This document shows positions 44,368 to 53,062 of a DNA stretch of 64,000 bases, in pieces. Origin of the DNA: Clostridia bacterium (GTDB lineage Bacteria > Bacillota > Clostridia > TANB77 > CAG-465); assembly GCA_017534305.1 (NCBI GenBank), contig JAFWCU010000034.1:102183-166182 (forward strand), read 5' to 3'. Positions within the stretch are counted from its first letter, which is position 1. Every line of letters begins with the position of its first letter. The position numbers and the translations under genes are program-made. The notes under the pieces were generated by a model, which had not been told where the DNA came from, ran no database searches, and saw only the letters and a list, made by a program, of their open reading frames with translations.

Positions 44368-44970
44368 CTATTTAAAATATAATGTAATTTTTTGAACATC
44401 TGAGCCACTAATGTAATCTCCTACATTATATGTAGCTAGCTCATATTTTATTCCATATAATTTTAGTATTTCTACTATTATTTCGCTTTTTGCAAAGAAA
44501 GTTCTTTCTTCACTAATTAGTTTATCTACGTTTGCTAAGTTATTTCTTCCTACAAAATGGTTTTTCCATACTTCTGGGTACATATAACTAGATTTGTTTT
44601 CATAGCCAAGTAGATTTAGTTTTTCTTCTTCTCCAAATGCAATATAATCATAAATACGTTTGTTAAAACTATATTTTTCAAGTACTGCAAAATCATCCTC
44701 ACCGTATGCTAAAAACGCATCTTGTGCAACTCTTTTTGCAACCTTTCTTATTGTACTTTTATTTAAATCTGAATCTTCAAATTTAAAAAAATCTGAAGAT
44801 ACAACGCATATATTGTTAATATTGTCATGAAGAATATCCACTTTATGTTTTGCTTCATTTTCTTCACATTTTATATAATCTAAACCTTCAAAAATACTTG
44901 TTATTTTTTCCTCAATAAAATCTATTGTCTCGTTATTAAAAATAATAATATTTGAAAATGTCTTACTCAT
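44368..44970 (-). CDS. Hypothetical protein upstream of rimO
   Basis: 200 residues from the ATG at 44970 (GGTGAT upstream; alternative TTG/GTG starts nearby are poorer). No signal peptide or membrane segment; alternating helix and strand. No family recognised. It is acidic with several aromatic residues (YMYPEVWKNHF). It follows dpaB by 41 bases and could be co-transcribed. Confidence 0.7.
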   Translation of the reverse strand: MSKTFSNIIIFNNETIDFIEEKITSIFEGLDYIKCEENEAKHKVDILHDNINNICVVSSDFFKFEDSDLNKSTIRKVAKRVAQDAFLAYGEDDFAVLEKYSFNKRIYDYIAFGEEEKLNLLGYENKSSYMYPEVWKNHFVGRNNLANVDKLISEERTFFAKSEIIVEILKLYGIKYELATYNVGDYISGSDVQKITLYFK

Positions 44971-45011
44971 TATTATCACCAATAAAAGTATATATTATGG
45001 TATAGAATTTG

Positions 45012-45581
45012 TCAAACAAGAAGCGGTTCTATTTGTTTTTTATCTAATGCAAGTTTTGCACTTTCAATTACCTTTTTGTAATCTAGAACTAATGATTTTG
45101 GTTTGTTAACAAAATCATCTTGTCTAAAAGGAACAAAATAGTAATTTTTTGTTTCGAGTAAAATGCCAATATTTTTTAAATTTACTCCTAGTCCATCATT
45201 TGTACTTACCCCAATTAAAACTGGTTTGTTATTCCTAATATGGCTCTTTACAGCCATAGTTACAGGTGTATCTGTAATACCATTTGCAAGTTTTGCAATT
45301 GTATTTCCTGTGCATGGTACAACTAGTATTATATCTACCATATTTTTAGGTCCTATTGGTTCTGCTTTTACTATTGTATCCACTATTTCTTCTTTTGTTT
45401 CTTCTTTTAACATTTTAATAAACTGTTCCCCTTCATAAAATCTTGTATCATATACTTTGGAGATTATTGGAATAATTCTTTCTGCTTTTTCTTCTTTTAA
45501 GTCTTGAATTAACTTTTGAACCTTTGGATAATTGCAAAAAGATCCTGTTATTGCAAGTCCTATTTTTATATTTTCAAGCAT
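45012..45581 (-). CDS. dpaB: Dipicolinate synthase subunit B
   Basis: 189-residue flavoprotein-fold partner of DpaA. Family features: IGLAITGSFCNYPKV at the start, VVPCTGNTIAKLANGITDTPV, and the P-loop-like SHIRNNKPVLIGVSTNDGLG. AGGAGGTGG precedes the ATG. In Bacillus the two subunits lie in one operon with asd and dapG; here dpaA is 22 kb away beside folD. Presence shows the organism makes dipicolinate, so it sporulates. Confidence 0.94.
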   Translation of the reverse strand: MLENIKIGLAITGSFCNYPKVQKLIQDLKEEKAERIIPIISKVYDTRFYEGEQFIKMLKEETKEEIVDTIVKAEPIGPKNMVDIILVVPCTGNTIAKLANGITDTPVTMAVKSHIRNNKPVLIGVSTNDGLGVNLKNIGILLETKNYYFVPFRQDDFVNKPKSLVLDYKKVIESAKLALDKKQIEPLLV

Positions 45582-45626
45582 TTTCCACCTCCTATTACAT
45601 TTTATGAGCTTTAGCTTTTAAGGTGC

Positions 45627-45655
45627 AAAAAAAGAAGAGGTTACCCTCTCCTTTA
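45627..45655 (-). terminator. Terminator after lexA
   Basis: Nine-base arms (45653-45645, 45640-45632) with one wobble pair and T run on the minus strand. Confidence 0.75.
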
Positions 45656-45660
45656 TATTA

Positions 45661-46269
45661 TTATATTTTTCTAAATAGTCCAACTACTTTTCCAAGTATT
45701 TGACAATCTCTAACAATTATTGGATCCATTGTAGAATTTTCTGGTTGTAGTCTTATATGATCTTTCTCTTTATAGAAAGTTTTAACTGTAGCTTCTCCTT
45801 CAATCATAGCAACTACTATTTCACCATTTCTTGCAGTAGATTGTTTAGATACTATAATATAGTCTCCATTATTAATTCCTGCTTCAATCATTGATTCACC
45901 TTGTACTTTAAGTATAAAGTTATCATTATGTAGTGCATCTTTTGAGAAGAAAGACTCTCCAATTGTCATATAATCTTCAATATTTTCTGTAGCAAGTATT
46001 GGTTCACCTGCTGCAACTTTACCTACAATTGGTACAGATATAGTAGATTCTGTTCCAACAACTTTAATAGCTCTTGTTTTTAAATCTCCTTTATCTATAT
46101 ATCCTTTTTCTGCTAGTCTCCAAATGTATTGGTGCGCAGATGATGTAGATTTAAAACCTAATGCTGCACATATTTCCCTTACAGATGGTGGATAACCAGT
46201 ATCCTTTATTTGTTCTTTGATATATTCTAAAACTTTTTGTTCTTTATCATTTAAAGTTGTACTATTCAT
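45661..46269 (-). CDS. lexA: LexA repressor
   Basis: SOS repressor, 202 residues from the ATG at 46269 (GGAGGAGG upstream; an ATG a few bases earlier is out of frame). N-terminal winged helix (VLEYIKEQIKDTGYPPSVREI, recognition helix near SSAHQYIWRL), autocleavage site VAAGEP, catalytic Ser in VQGESM and Lys in GEATVKTF. The gene has two boxes in its own promoter, so it represses itself and is induced by RecA-driven cleavage. Confidence 0.97.
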   Translation of the reverse strand: MNSTTLNDKEQKVLEYIKEQIKDTGYPPSVREICAALGFKSTSSAHQYIWRLAEKGYIDKGDLKTRAIKVVGTESTISVPIVGKVAAGEPILATENIEDYMTIGESFFSKDALHNDNFILKVQGESMIEAGINNGDYIIVSKQSTARNGEIVVAMIEGEATVKTFYKEKDHIRLQPENSTMDPIIVRDCQILGKVVGLFRKI

Positions 46270-46284
46270 ATTAACATCCTCCTC

Positions 46285-46298
46285 CAAACTAATGTTTG
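46285..46298. promoter_or_regulatory. lexA: LexA operator 2 in lexA leader
   Basis: CAAAC-TAAT-GTTTG, a perfect palindrome and a two-mismatch match to the firmicute box CGAACNNNNGTTCG, about 10 bases downstream of the -10 element. Confidence 0.7.
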
Positions 46299-46305
46299 TA
46301 TCAAA

Positions 46306-46334
46306 ATTATATCATGAAGAAAAATTGTTGTCAA
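46306..46334 (-). promoter_or_regulatory. lexA: lexA promoter
   Basis: Minus strand TTGACA (46334-46329), 17 bases, TATAAT (46311-46306): consensus sigma-A. Confidence 0.9.
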
Positions 46335-46345
46335 ACAAAAGTTCG
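46332..46345. promoter_or_regulatory. lexA: LexA operator 1 overlapping the lexA -35
   Basis: On the minus strand CGAAC-TTTT-GTTTG, one mismatch from CGAACNNNNGTTCG; it overlaps the -35 box, so LexA binding would block RNA polymerase. Confidence 0.85.
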
Positions 46346-46357
46346 ATTTTTATGTAA

Positions 46358-46714
46358 TTATTTTAAATATTCTTGCCATTCTTTTTCTTTAAATCCGTTT
46401 AGAACAAACTTATCTGTTACAATTATTGGTCTTTTTACTAACATTCCATCACTTGCAAGTAATGCTATTTTTTCTTCTTCAGACATATTTGGAAGCTTTT
46501 TTTTAAGCTCCATTTGTCTATAAAGCATACCACTTGTGTTAAAAAATTTGTTTGCCTCTTTACCACTAATTTTTATCCATTTTGTTAGCTCTTTAATTGT
46601 AGGATTATTTTCTACAATATGACGTTCTATATATTTTATATTATTATCATCTAAGTACTTTTTTGCTTTTTGGCAAGTTGTACATTTTGGATACCATATA
46701 AATAATACTTCCAT
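46358..46714 (-). CDS. ArsC/Spx-family protein (YffB-like)
   Basis: 118-residue thioredoxin-fold protein with CTTCQKAKKYLDDNNI (Cys-x-x-Cys) near the start, HIVENNPTIKEL and LVKRPIIV in the C-terminal half. This is the arsenate reductase/Spx superfamily. Spx has a CxxC and RPI motif like this, as does YffB; redox-regulatory rather than arsenate-reducing is as likely. GGAGAG precedes the ATG. It lies between lexA and pfkA. Confidence 0.88.
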   Translation of the reverse strand: MEVLFIWYPKCTTCQKAKKYLDDNNIKYIERHIVENNPTIKELTKWIKISGKEANKFFNTSGMLYRQMELKKKLPNMSEEEKIALLASDGMLVKRPIIVTDKFVLNGFKEKEWQEYLK

Positions 46715-46722
46715 AAGCTCTC

Positions 46723-47802
46723 CTATTCTTCTACTCCAAGGAATATTCCCATATCTCTAGCTGTTTTGCATAGATCATCTTTTTCAAAATCTAGTAATCT
46801 TGGTACTCTGTCTTTAGGGAATTCTACTTTTTGTACTTTTCCACCTTTCATACCAACAATATATCCAGGATTTCCTTCAATTAGAAGTTTTGCAGCTGCA
46901 TTTCCAAGTTGTGCTCCAAGAATAATATCTTGAGTTGTAGGCTCTCCACCTCTTTGAATGTGTCCTAAAACTGTTGCTCTTGTTTCATATCCTGTTAATT
47001 GTTCAATTTGAGCAGCAAGTTTTTGTGAAACACCACCATATCTTTTTTGTTCAAAACTATCTTTTACAAGTTTTGCAATAGTTTCTTCTCCGCCTTCTTC
47101 TTTTGCAGCTTCAGATATAGCAATAATAACGTATCTTTTACCAGATTTCATTATTTCATCTACTCTGTTACATACTGCTTTAAGATTATAATCATGTTCT
47201 GGAAGAAGTATAATATCTGCTCCAGCTGCAAATCCAGCATAAAGTGTTAGATATCCAGAAGTTCTTCCCATAAGTTCAACTACCATTACTCTTCTGTGAG
47301 AATATGCTGTAGTAATAAGTCTTCTTATAGCTTCAACTGCTGCTTCAATAGCTGTTTGGAAACCTATAGTTGGCTCAGATGCAGACATATCATTGTCTAT
47401 TGTTTTTGGAATTCCTACTGTTGGCATACCATGTTCAAAAATAACTCTAGCTGAGTCTAGTGTGCCATCTCCACCAACTACTACCATTCCTTCTACGCCT
47501 TGTGCTCTTAATTTTTTAATACCTTCATCTGTTCTGTCATCAAAACCGCCAGTTTTTTTGTTGTAGTAATGGAATGGGCATTCTTTATTTGAAGATCCAA
47601 GCATTGTTCCTCCTTGAATTTCAATATTTCTTACTGTATCTACTGTTAAAGGAATATAATTTCCTTCTACAAATCCGATGTATCCATCTGTAACACCTAT
47701 TGTTTCAATTCCATGTGTGTTTGCAGTCATAACTATAGCTTTAATTGCACTGTTAAGTCCTGCGCAGTCCCCACCTGCTGTCATAATAGCAATTTTTTTC
47801 AT
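46723..47802 (-). CDS. pfkA: 6-phosphofructokinase (mixed-type, group III)
   Basis: Commits fructose-6-phosphate to glycolysis. 359 residues. N-terminal GGDCAGLNSAIKA, GGDGTLDSAR (Gly at the ATP-selecting position) and GIPKTIDNDMSASEPT (Lys where classical PfkA has Gly). The Gly/Lys combination fits group III enzymes, which mostly use ATP but include PPi users. AAGGAGATG precedes the ATG. It follows the AlkD-like gene by 15 bases. Confidence 0.9.
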   Translation of the reverse strand: MKKIAIMTAGGDCAGLNSAIKAIVMTANTHGIETIGVTDGYIGFVEGNYIPLTVDTVRNIEIQGGTMLGSSNKECPFHYYNKKTGGFDDRTDEGIKKLRAQGVEGMVVVGGDGTLDSARVIFEHGMPTVGIPKTIDNDMSASEPTIGFQTAIEAAVEAIRRLITTAYSHRRVMVVELMGRTSGYLTLYAGFAAGADIILLPEHDYNLKAVCNRVDEIMKSGKRYVIIAISEAAKEEGGEETIAKLVKDSFEQKRYGGVSQKLAAQIEQLTGYETRATVLGHIQRGGEPTTQDIILGAQLGNAAAKLLIEGNPGYIVGMKGGKVQKVEFPKDRVPRLLDFEKDDLCKTARDMGIFLGVEE

Positions 47803-47817
47803 AACTTTTACATCTCC

Positions 47818-48447
47818 TTAATTTAATTCTAGCTTTTCAGCTTTTGTCATTTTCTCCGTAGCATAAGACTTTAATATGCCTGGAAGCTTTTGCTTTTTAT
47901 TTTTTTGTTTTAAATACTCTAAAGTCTCTTTAGGGCATGTTTTATATAGCTCTCTTAACATCCATCCATTAGCTTTTTGTGTTAAATGGAATGTGTCAAA
48001 AAAGTTATCATCTATAACTTTAAATACAACTTCTTTTCTTGCTTCCTTTGCAAGATACATAAGAGAAACGATACCAATACGTCTAATCCATATGTTTTCA
48101 TTTTTTGTATAATGTCTTAGAGTTTTATATATATTATTATCTGTTTCATCTAGAAGTTGTTTTCCTATTGCTTTTGGCACTAATGTATCTGTTAGGTCCC
48201 AGTTATTAATATACTCAATATTATTATCTATAATATCTTTTATTTCTTTTGCATTCTTTTTATTTGCTTTGTGAGCTAACATATAACCACTAATTGCTCT
48301 ATACTCATGAATAGGACTTCTTAGCAACCATTCAAAATTTGCTCGTGACAATGTATTATACCACACTTTTTCAATTTTGCGTAGTCTTGGAACCTTAATT
48401 CCTAATAAAATATCATTTTCACCATATCCACCAGGTACTATTTGCAA
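47818..48447 (-). CDS. AlkD-like DNA glycosylase (HEAT-repeat), N-terminus unclear
   Basis: 209 residues if started at the TTG 48447. HEAT-like repeats and family segments GYGENDILLGIKVPRLRKI, SPIHEYRAI, WDLTDTLVPKA, IWIRRIGIVSL and KANGWMLRELYKT match AlkD-type DNA-alkylation repair proteins. The open frame extends about 17 codons upstream (PPEGDINFQKRTLQ), which aligns with the family's N-terminal PEKAxxLQR region but has no start codon. The first 20-30 residues of the family appear to be missing. The overlap with rpe suggests a small deletion or a poorly placed start; no ribosome site precedes the TTG. Confidence 0.75.
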   Translation of the reverse strand: MQIVPGGYGENDILLGIKVPRLRKIEKVWYNTLSRANFEWLLRSPIHEYRAISGYMLAHKANKKNAKEIKDIIDNNIEYINNWDLTDTLVPKAIGKQLLDETDNNIYKTLRHYTKNENIWIRRIGIVSLMYLAKEARKEVVFKVIDDNFFDTFHLTQKANGWMLRELYKTCPKETLEYLKQKNKKQKLPGILKSYATEKMTKAEKLELN

Positions 48448-48463
48448 TGTTCTTTTTTGAAAA

Positions 48464-49177
48464 TTAATATCCCCTTCTGGTGGGACAGCTATGAATTTGA
48501 GTTTGAATAGTTAGTCTGTCTAGTCTATCATATAGCTCATCTTCATGCTTTGTAAAATAGCTTCCTACAACAAAACTATCACATCCCACATCTGTAGGAG
48601 CACCTATAGTTTCATCGTTTACTCCACCATCTACTTGTACAAATATATTATCTTCATATTTTTCTTTTAAGTACTTTATTTTTTCGTTTGCAGAGTCTAG
48701 GTACTTTTGCATACCAAATCCTGGTTCTACAGACATTACTAGTACTTTATCTATATCTTTTATGTATTTATCTATTGTTTCCACTTTTGTGCTAGGTTTT
48801 ATAGCTATTCCTATTTTTACATTTTTATCTTTTTTCTTAAGCTCTTTTAAATATTTTAATGCATTCTCAAAACCTTTACATTCAATGTGTATTGTTATAT
48901 CATTTGAGCCTTGAGAATATGCTTTGTCTATGTATCCTTCTTCTTTTGGATATTCACACATAAGATGTGTATCTACATAGTATTTTTTATCTGTTACTAC
49001 TTTTATTTTTTCTATATCTATTCCATCGTTTGGTACAAAAACTTTATCCATAACATCAAAATGAACAGTTATTGATATTTGTTCATTCTTTATATGTTCT
49101 TTTTTGTAGCTATCTACTTTTCTCAAAAAGCTTGGAATATCATCACAGTTTAATAATGATATTGATAAATTTTTCAT
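48464..49177 (-). CDS. rpe: Ribulose-phosphate 3-epimerase
   Basis: 237-residue (beta/alpha)8 enzyme of the pentose phosphate pathway. The metal site is visible as HFDVMD (His, Asp), DTHLM (His) and VQVDGG (Asp); the phosphate-binding SVEPGFGMQK and GSYFTKHE follow. GGAGGTAA precedes the ATG. The C-terminal tail (TIQTQIHSCPTRRGY) runs across the start of the AlkD-like gene; its last residues may be junction sequence. Confidence 0.9.
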   Translation of the reverse strand: MKNLSISLLNCDDIPSFLRKVDSYKKEHIKNEQISITVHFDVMDKVFVPNDGIDIEKIKVVTDKKYYVDTHLMCEYPKEEGYIDKAYSQGSNDITIHIECKGFENALKYLKELKKKDKNVKIGIAIKPSTKVETIDKYIKDIDKVLVMSVEPGFGMQKYLDSANEKIKYLKEKYEDNIFVQVDGGVNDETIGAPTDVGCDSFVVGSYFTKHEDELYDRLDRLTIQTQIHSCPTRRGY

Positions 49178-49306
49178 AATTTACCTCCTTTTTGGATACC
49201 ATTTCTACTATACTATAATTATTTTTTTATTTCAATATTTTTTATATTTTTATTCTACTTTTTTAATAATTTTTTAATATATTAATATAATTAAATAGGT
49301 GATTTT

Positions 49307-50095
49307 ATGTACTATACTATTACTAAGAAAAATATTATTGTTACAAGTTTGACTCTTTTATCTCTTGTTGTATTTTCATTAATGTTTAAAGTTTTTGCAA
49401 AAGATACTTCTTGGGGACTTTGTTTTAGAGAAAAAAATGTAGCACCAGAAGGTAATGCTACTGTAGAAGAGCTTGCAAAATATAATGCTTACTATATGGA
49501 TAAAACAGATGAAAAGAAAGTATACTTAACATTTGACGTAGGCTATGAGGCTGGATTTACTAATACAATTTTAGATACCCTAAAAGCAGAAAATGTTCCT
49601 GCTACATTTTTTGTTGTTGGCAATTTTTTTGATAGCGACCCAGATACTATAAAAAGAATGGTAGAAGAAGGTCACATTGTTGCAAATCATACGCTTACTC
49701 ATCCGGATATGTCTAAAATGTCTACTTTTGAAGACTTTAAAGATCAAATAATTCCTAATGAGGAAAAGTATAAAGCAATAACTGGTAAAGAAATGAAAAA
49801 GTATTATAGACCACCACAAGGAATATATAATACTAAGAACCTTGAAGATGCAAATAATTTAGGTTATAAGACAATATTTTGGTCTGTAGCTTATGTTGAT
49901 TGGCTAAAAGACAAACAACCTTCTCAAAAAGATGCAATGAATACACTAATGTCTCGTGTTCATCCAGGAGCAATAATTCTACTACATTCTACTTCCAAAA
50001 CTAATTCTGAAATTTTAAAAGATTTTATAGTTTCTCTAAAAGAACAAGGATATGTGTTTTCAACACTTGATGATTTAACAAGTAAAGAAAGCTAA
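49307..50095 (+). CDS. pdaA: PdaA-like polysaccharide (delta-lactam) deacetylase
   Basis: 262 residues: N-terminal signal/anchor (about residues 10-30) and a NodB domain with catalytic TFDVGYEAGFT, HTLTHPDMS (metal His), YRPPQGIYN and the C-terminal ILLHS motif. Matches PdaA, which makes muramic-delta-lactam in the spore cortex. AATAGGTGA precedes the ATG. Single gene, convergent with the dockerin gene. Confidence 0.9.
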   Translation: MYYTITKKNIIVTSLTLLSLVVFSLMFKVFAKDTSWGLCFREKNVAPEGNATVEELAKYNAYYMDKTDEKKVYLTFDVGYEAGFTNTILDTLKAENVPATFFVVGNFFDSDPDTIKRMVEEGHIVANHTLTHPDMSKMSTFEDFKDQIIPNEEKYKAITGKEMKKYYRPPQGIYNTKNLEDANNLGYKTIFWSVAYVDWLKDKQPSQKDAMNTLMSRVHPGAIILLHSTSKTNSEILKDFIVSLKEQGYVFSTLDDLTSKES

Positions 50096-50100
50096 AAAAA

Positions 50101-50120
50101 CATAAGGCCTAAGCCTTATG
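50101..50120. terminator. Shared terminator between pdaA and dockerin gene
   Basis: Perfect 8-base arms CATAAGGC/GCCTTATG with 4-base loop; A/T runs on both sides. Confidence 0.8.
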
Positions 50121-51033
50121 CATTTATTTTAAATATTTCTAGAATTAGAGATGCATCATTTGCATCTAACAATCCATTTCTATCTATGTCTGCAGTTTGA
50201 ATTTCTCTTCTTGTGGCATTTTCATTTTTATATCTTTCTAGAACAAGGGACGCATCATTTGCATCAACGACTCCATTACCGTCTAAATCTCCTATCTTGT
50301 TTACTCCTTTAACATATGCTCCAACCCATGCTTGTCCCATATACTCACTATCTTGTTGAGGTATTATTACTTTTCCTTCATATCCTGCAAATGTATCATT
50401 ATTTACTTGTGGAGCTGTAGGAGAAGTAAACTCTATTTGAGATATAGCACATCCTTCAAAAGCCTTGCTTCCTATAGATTTAATGTTATTTGTAAATGTA
50501 AAACTTTCTATTCCTTTTATTTCTGAACAGCCTTTAAATGCTTCGCTTCCAATATGTTCAACATTATTTAGGTTGATTTTCATCAATGATGAACAACCTT
50601 CAAAAGCTTTGTTGCCAATTGTTTTTGTGTTGCTGCTTAGTGTTATCCCTGTAATTAATGTACATCCAGAAAAAGCTTCGTTTCCAATTGAGATTAAAGA
50701 AGATGGAAGAGTAAGTCCCCCTGTAATTTTATTTACATTTTTAAATGCCCCATCTCCTATTCTTGTAACTGTATATCCTTCTAGTGATTCCGGTATAATA
50801 TTTGAGTAAAACTCACCAGTATAAGCAATAATTGTACAAGTCATTGGCCCATCATTATTTTCAACATATGTATAGTATTCTTCCATATCTGTTCCATTTG
50901 GAGACTGGGTTAGTATTACACATTGTTTTATTTCGTTTCCTTCACTATCTGTTTGAACAGCTAGTACTGTAGTACAAATACTTACAATTGTAAACAGTGC
51001 TACACATAGTGCTAGTATTGTTCTTTTCTTCAT
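50116..51033 (-). CDS. Secreted leucine-rich-repeat (BspA-like) protein with dockerin
   Basis: 305 residues from the ATG at 51033 (GGAGTGAG upstream; a longer open frame is noncoding). Signal peptide in the first 28 residues (MKKRTILALCVALFT-type), then four to six BspA leucine-rich repeats with consensus such as IGNEAFSGCTLITGITLS, then a C-terminal type I dockerin with paired calcium loops (GDLDGNGVVDANDASLVLERY and DIDRNGLLDANDASLILEI). It would dock to a cohesin scaffold, possibly a cell-surface or substrate-binding role. Confidence 0.92.
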   Translation of the reverse strand: MKKRTILALCVALFTIVSICTTVLAVQTDSEGNEIKQCVILTQSPNGTDMEEYYTYVENNDGPMTCTIIAYTGEFYSNIIPESLEGYTVTRIGDGAFKNVNKITGGLTLPSSLISIGNEAFSGCTLITGITLSSNTKTIGNKAFEGCSSLMKINLNNVEHIGSEAFKGCSEIKGIESFTFTNNIKSIGSKAFEGCAISQIEFTSPTAPQVNNDTFAGYEGKVIIPQQDSEYMGQAWVGAYVKGVNKIGDLDGNGVVDANDASLVLERYKNENATRREIQTADIDRNGLLDANDASLILEIFKINA

Positions 51034-51067
51034 ATACTCACTCCTATTATAAAGACACACTTATCCT

Positions 51068-51096
51068 TATATAATGATTTTATCCTATAGATTCAA
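51068..51096 (-). promoter_or_regulatory. Promoter of dockerin gene
   Basis: TTGAAT (51096-51091), 17 bases, TATATA (51073-51068) on the minus strand. Confidence 0.6.
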
Positions 51097-51110
51097 ATAT
51101 TTCAACAAAA

Positions 51111-51152
51111 AATGCTACATAGCTATTATAATAATAGTTTATGTAACATTTT
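51111..51152 (-). terminator. Terminator after lepA
   Basis: Eleven-base outer arms (51150-51140, 51121-51111) with one wobble pair, AT-rich inner stem and T run on the minus strand. Confidence 0.75.
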
Positions 51153-51162
51153 TTTAATATTT

Positions 51163-52968
51163 CTATTCGTCTATTTTAAGTACTGTAATGAATGCATCTT
51201 GTGGAAGCTCTACACTACCAACTTTTCTCATTCTCTTTTTACCTTCTTTTTGTTTTTCTAATAGTTTTCTTTTTCTTGTAATATCTCCACCATAACATTT
51301 AGCAAGAACGTCTTTTCTCATTGCTTTAACTGTTTCACGAGCTACTACTTTTCCTCCAATTGCAGCTTGAATTGGTACTTCGAATAACTGCCTTGGAATA
51401 ATATCTTTAAGTTTTTCTGCAATTTTTCTTCCACGAGATTCCGCATTTGGTCTATATACTATAAATGATAATGCATCTACAATTTGACCATTTAGTAATA
51501 TATCTAGTTTTACTAGATTTGATCTTGTGTAATGTGTTACCTCGTAATCAAAAGAAGCATATCCTCTTGTTCTAGATTTCAAACTATTAAAGAAATCATA
51601 TATAATTTCATTTAATGGTAGATTATATTCAAGCATTACACGGTTTTGATCAATATATTTCATGTTAATAAATTCGCCTCTTCTTTGTTGGCAAAGTTCC
51701 ATAACATTTCCTACATATTCTTTTGGTGTAATAATTTCAGTTTTGGCTATTGGTTCTTCGATATAGCTTATCTCTTGTGGGCTTGGAAGTTCTGATGGAT
51801 TATATAGTTCTAATACTTCTCCATTAGATTTATGAACTCTATATATAACAGATGGGGCTGTTGTAATAATATCTAGGTCATATTCTCTTTCTAGACGTTC
51901 AACTATTATCTCCATATGAAGTAGACCTAAAAATCCACATCTAAATCCGTGTCCAAGTGCTGCAGATGATTCTAATTCATAGTTTAAAGCTGCATCATTT
52001 AGCTTTAATTTATTTATTGCCTCTTTAAGTTCTTCATAATCTGATCCATCTGCTGGGAATATTCCAGAGTACACCATAGATTTAACTTCTTTATATCCGT
52101 GAAGTGCTTCAGTTGCTCTATTTGAGCTTGTTGTAATTGTATCACCTACACGTATATCTGATAAATTTTTAATACTTGCAGCAATAAATCCAACTTCTCC
52201 TGAAACTAGTTCATCTGCCTTAACATATCCGCCTGGTTTAAAGTATCCAAGACTTACAACATCATATTCTTTACCATTAGACATTGTAATAATCTTGTCT
52301 CCTTTTTTTATCTTTCCATCTACTACTCTAACATATGCTATTGCGCCTTCATAGTTATCATAAATTGAATCAAAAATTAGGCACTTAGTTGGAGCATTGT
52401 CATCTCCTTGTGGTGCTGGAATCTTTTCAACAATTTGTTCTAATACATCTTCTACATTTAGTCCAGTTTTTGCACTAATGCATGGAATACCTTCTGTATC
52501 AAGGCCTATTACATCCTCTATTTCTTTTTTAACTTCATCTATTCTTGCGTTAGGTAAATCTATTTTGTTTATTACAGGTAGGATTTCAAGATCGTTGTCT
52601 AAAGCTAAGTACACATTTGCTAGAGTTTGTGCTTCAACACCTTGTGCTGCATCTACTACTAGTACAGCTCCTTCACATGCAGCCAAACTACGAGATACTT
52701 CATAGTTAAAATCTACATGTCCCGGTGTGTCTATTAGATTTAATATATATTCTTTACCATCTTTGGCTTTATATTTCATTCTAACAGATTGAGATTTAAT
52801 TGTAATTCCTCTTTCTCTTTCTATATCCATATTGTCTAGAAGTTGGTCTTGCATTTTTCTCTCATCTATAGAACCTGTTAGTTGCAATAGTCTATCTGCT
52901 AGAGTTGATTTGCCATGGTCTATATGTGCTATTATACTAAAATTTCTTATGTTTTCCTTTTTAACCAT
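51163..52968 (-). CDS. lepA: Elongation factor 4
   Basis: 601-residue GTPase that remodels stalled ribosomes. GTP motifs [24 protein letters not shown] near residues 15-135; EF-G-like domains and a unique C-terminal domain with [14 protein letters not shown] and the terminal basic [19 protein letters not shown] precedes the ATG. Own transcript, followed by terminator and then mtnN-apt on the same strand upstream. Confidence 0.98.
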   Translation of the reverse strand: MVKKENIRNFSIIAHIDHGKSTLADRLLQLTGSIDERKMQDQLLDNMDIERERGITIKSQSVRMKYKAKDGKEYILNLIDTPGHVDFNYEVSRSLAACEGAVLVVDAAQGVEAQTLANVYLALDNDLEILPVINKIDLPNARIDEVKKEIEDVIGLDTEGIPCISAKTGLNVEDVLEQIVEKIPAPQGDDNAPTKCLIFDSIYDNYEGAIAYVRVVDGKIKKGDKIITMSNGKEYDVVSLGYFKPGGYVKADELVSGEVGFIAASIKNLSDIRVGDTITTSSNRATEALHGYKEVKSMVYSGIFPADGSDYEELKEAINKLKLNDAALNYELESSAALGHGFRCGFLGLLHMEIIVERLEREYDLDIITTAPSVIYRVHKSNGEVLELYNPSELPSPQEISYIEEPIAKTEIITPKEYVGNVMELCQQRRGEFINMKYIDQNRVMLEYNLPLNEIIYDFFNSLKSRTRGYASFDYEVTHYTRSNLVKLDILLNGQIVDALSFIVYRPNAESRGRKIAEKLKDIIPRQLFEVPIQAAIGGKVVARETVKAMRKDVLAKCYGGDITRKRKLLEKQKEGKKRMRKVGSVELPQDAFITVLKIDE

Positions 52969-53027
52969 ATTGTCTTCCTTTCAGTCTCTTATTATACCAA
53001 AATATGTTACTTTTTTCAATAATAAAA

Positions 53028-53060
53028 AAGAATAGAGAAATTAATCTCTACTCTTTTTGA
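53028..53060 (-). terminator. Terminator after mtnN
   Basis: Eleven-base arms (53055-53045, 53038-53028) with one wobble pair and T run on the minus strand. Confidence 0.8.
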
Positions 53061-53062
53061 TT

